Shown: piece after piece, positions 4,452 through 6,000 of the stretch
Position numbering within the stretch: position 1 is the stretch's first letter
How the letters are laid out: every line of letters begins with the position of its first letter
Assembly (NCBI GenBank): GCA_012026855.1
Contig: VEOV01000163.1
Span: 1 to 6,000 of the forward strand
Direction of reading: 5' to 3'
Length of the DNA: 6,000 nt
Source of the DNA: Geobacter sp.
Lineage (GTDB): Bacteria; Desulfobacterota; Desulfuromonadia; Geobacterales; DSM-12255
Notes under the pieces: generated by a model
Seen by the model: only the letters and a program-made list of their open reading frames with translations
What the model was told of the DNA's origin: nothing
Database searches by the model: none
Position numbers and translations under genes: made by a program

Positions 4452-6000
4452 ATGGGGACTGGCCCCCTGAAAATCTACGTCAAGAACCATAGCCCGGAAC
4501 TGTGCAAGGTCATCAGCGAATTCCTGCGCACCGAGGGGCACGAGGTCGTCTGCTGCTGTGACAAGAGCGATTTTGTAAGCCAGATCATTGATAAAGCCAT
4601 TGATCTCCTGATTATCGAAGTCGGCATGCCGGAACTGGCCGCCATCGAGATGCTCGACCGCCTGCAGAGAAGTCCGGCCGCGCGCAATACGCCGGTTATC
4701 GTGATTTCCGATTTTCCGGAACTTGAATTTGAACTCCCCTACCTTTTTGATTTCATCTGCAAACCGATTGACCTCGGCAGGCTGCGCGAAGACATACAAC
4801 TGCTTTCCTCAGGGGTGCGCCGCCGTGGCATTGCACTGAAGCCTACTGCCCTGACCGGTGAAGAGCATCAGAAATTTCACGATTTCCTCATTCAACATAG
4901 TGGTCTGCACTTCGAGCGCCGCAACATCAAGGTCCTGCAGCGTGGCTTGGAAAGCCGCATGTCTGCGCTGCGCATAGCTTCATACAGCGACTACTTTGAA
5001 TACCTGCGTAAAAATATGGACGCCAGAGGGGAGTTGCAGAAGCTCCTGCAGCACCTGACGGTTGGTGAGACCTTCTTCTTCCGCTATCATGCCCATTTTG
5101 ACGCATTGCGGCAGAGCATCATGCCGGAGCTTGTATTTAAAACCCGGCCGGAGAAGATTAGAATCTGGTCTGCCGGCTGCTCAACCGGGGAGGAAGCTTA
5201 CTCCATCGCCATGGCAATCATGGAGTCGGTGCCTGACTGGAAGAAACGGGATATCAGGATCATTGCCACTGACATCAATAGCCGCTCCTTGAAGAGAGCC
5301 AGGGAGGGCGTTTATTCGGCCTGGAAAGTTCGTGTGACCGAGAAGAGCTATCTGGAGAAGTATTTTACTACGATCGGCGAAAGCTACGTCGTCAAGGATG
5401 AAGTGAAGAGTCTGGTGGACTTTTCCTATCTCAATCTTCAGGTTGACCTTTCGCCGTCTAATGAGAAATTCGACGCGATTTTTTGCCGTAATGTGATGAT
5501 TTACTTCACAACTGCCACGATCCGCAAACTGCTCGAAACCTTTGCCGGGTCATTGAACAGCGGCGGCCACCTTTTCCTTGGGCACTCGGAAACCCTTTCC
5601 CACATTTCAACCGGATTTGAACGCCATATCCATGGCGGCAGCTTTTACTACCGTAAAAAACCTGAGCTGGTTGAAAAACCGGAAACACCGGGAAAACAGG
5701 TGTTTCAGAAATCGAAACCTGCTCCGGCGGCGGCCCGCCCGGAGTCAAAACCGGTAAAACCAGCTGTTGTGCCTGCAGTCAAGGAGCCATCAGTAGAAGA
5801 GCTGTCCGCCAAAGGGGAACAGCTTCTCAATCAGGAAAACTATCCTGAAGCCGGGGCAATCTTTACGAAAATACTGCAGCTTAATCCGCTGCACACCAAA
5901 GCATTTCTTGGCATTGGCCAGGTAGCTCTTGCTGCCAACCGCACCGCCGAGGCTCTGGCAAATTTCAACAGGGCAATCGCGCTTGATGACCTCAACGCCG
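4452..6000 (+). CDS. Degenerate receiver-CheR methyltransferase-TPR fusion, C-terminus cut by the window edge
   Basis: The frame is open for 516 codons to the right edge. Residues 6-118 look like a response-regulator receiver fold: a first strand LKIYV, the LLIIEVGMP strand and loop (52-60), VIVISDF (82-88) and FICKPIDL (101-108). The acidic pair is replaced by K11-N12 and the phosphorylated Asp by E56, while S86 and K104 persist. Residues about 132-200 match the helical CheR N-domain. The catalytic domain (about 201-402) has TVGETFFFR (203-211), the S-adenosylmethionine loop WSAGCSTGEEAYSIAM (239-254), ATDIN (272-276) and CRNVMIYF (345-352). A Lys/Pro/Ala-rich linker (404-447) leads to two TPR-like repeats (about 448-481 and 482-515). 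CheR enzymes methylate glutamates on chemoreceptors. CheR-TPR fusions such as FrzF of Myxococcus serve Frz-type pathways. No chemotaxis partner is visible here; one may lie to the right. Confidence 0.9.
   Translation, partial: MGTGPLKIYVKNHSPELCKVISEFLRTEGHEVVCCCDKSDFVSQIIDKAIDLLIIEVGMPELAAIEMLDRLQRSPAARNTPVIVISDFPELEFELPYLFDFICKPIDLGRLREDIQLLSSGVRRRGIALKPTALTGEEHQKFHDFLIQHSGLHFERRNIKVLQRGLESRMSALRIASYSDYFEYLRKNMDARGELQKLLQHLTVGETFFFRYHAHFDALRQSIMPELVFKTRPEKIRIWSAGCSTGEEAYSIAMAIMESVPDWKKRDIRIIATDINSRSLKRAREGVYSAWKVRVTEKSYLEKYFTTIGESYVVKDEVKSLVDFSYLNLQVDLSPSNEKFDAIFCRNVMIYFTTATIRKLLETFAGSLNSGGHLFLGHSETLSHISTGFERHIHGGSFYYRKKPELVEKPETPGKQVFQKSKPAPAAARPESKPVKPAVVPAVKEPSVEELSAKGEQLLNQENYPEAGAIFTKILQLNPLHTKAFLGIGQVALAANRTAEALANFNRAIALDDLNA

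Noticed and set aside
3894..4799. A 301-codon open frame on the minus strand across ispF and the start of the CheR fusion
   Set aside because: It lies antisense to ispF and the receiver domain, both with clear family motifs. Its translation shows no recognisable domain. It is best explained as a shadow of codon bias on the coding strand.
1..6000. CRISPR arrays, tRNA or rRNA genes, insertion sequences, phage or plasmid genes
   Set aside because: No regularly spaced repeats, RNA gene hallmarks, transposase motifs or terminal inverted repeats were seen in either strand; the window is almost entirely filled with housekeeping-like coding sequence.

Overview
The window reads as chromosome from a Gram-negative bacterium. 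The best guess is a Geobacter-type member of the Desulfuromonadales. The pointers are a short exported protein with a divergent InlB-type beta repeat and a 'LQGSLTVANGT..ISNLIIK' tail typical of Geobacter secreted proteins, an IspD carrying NKQYL, and a CheR fused to a receiver-like domain and TPRs. The assignment is by pattern recognition only; no search was run.

Left arm, minus strand (1-1698): an exported beta-repeat protein (1045-1698) is followed 33 bases later by a MoxR-type AAA+ ATPase that runs off the left edge (1-1011). They probably share a transcript. Partners of the ATPase, often a VWA-domain or metallopeptidase-like protein, would lie beyond the edge.

An AT-rich divergent spacer (1699-1871) separates the two arms and should hold the promoters for both. 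It contains short palindromes but no convincing consensus promoter.

Right arm, plus strand (1872-6000): five tightly packed genes look like one operon. They are a YbgC-type acyl-CoA thioesterase, a family 2 glycosyltransferase with an extra C-terminal Rossmann-like domain (8-base overlap with ybgC), ispD, ispF and a degenerate receiver-CheR-TPR protein that begins on the base after the ispF stop codon and continues past the right edge. IspD and IspF catalyse two steps of the MEP isoprenoid pathway. YbgC and the glycosyltransferase are plausibly envelope-related. The chemotaxis-type methyltransferase is the outlier in function.

No tRNA, rRNA, CRISPR array, insertion sequence or clear rho-independent terminator was seen. 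The items most worth a second look are the receiver domain lacking its phosphorylation residues, the tight coupling of ispF to a CheR gene, and the glycosyltransferase-Rossmann fusion. I see no clear evidence of an undescribed defence or mobile system.
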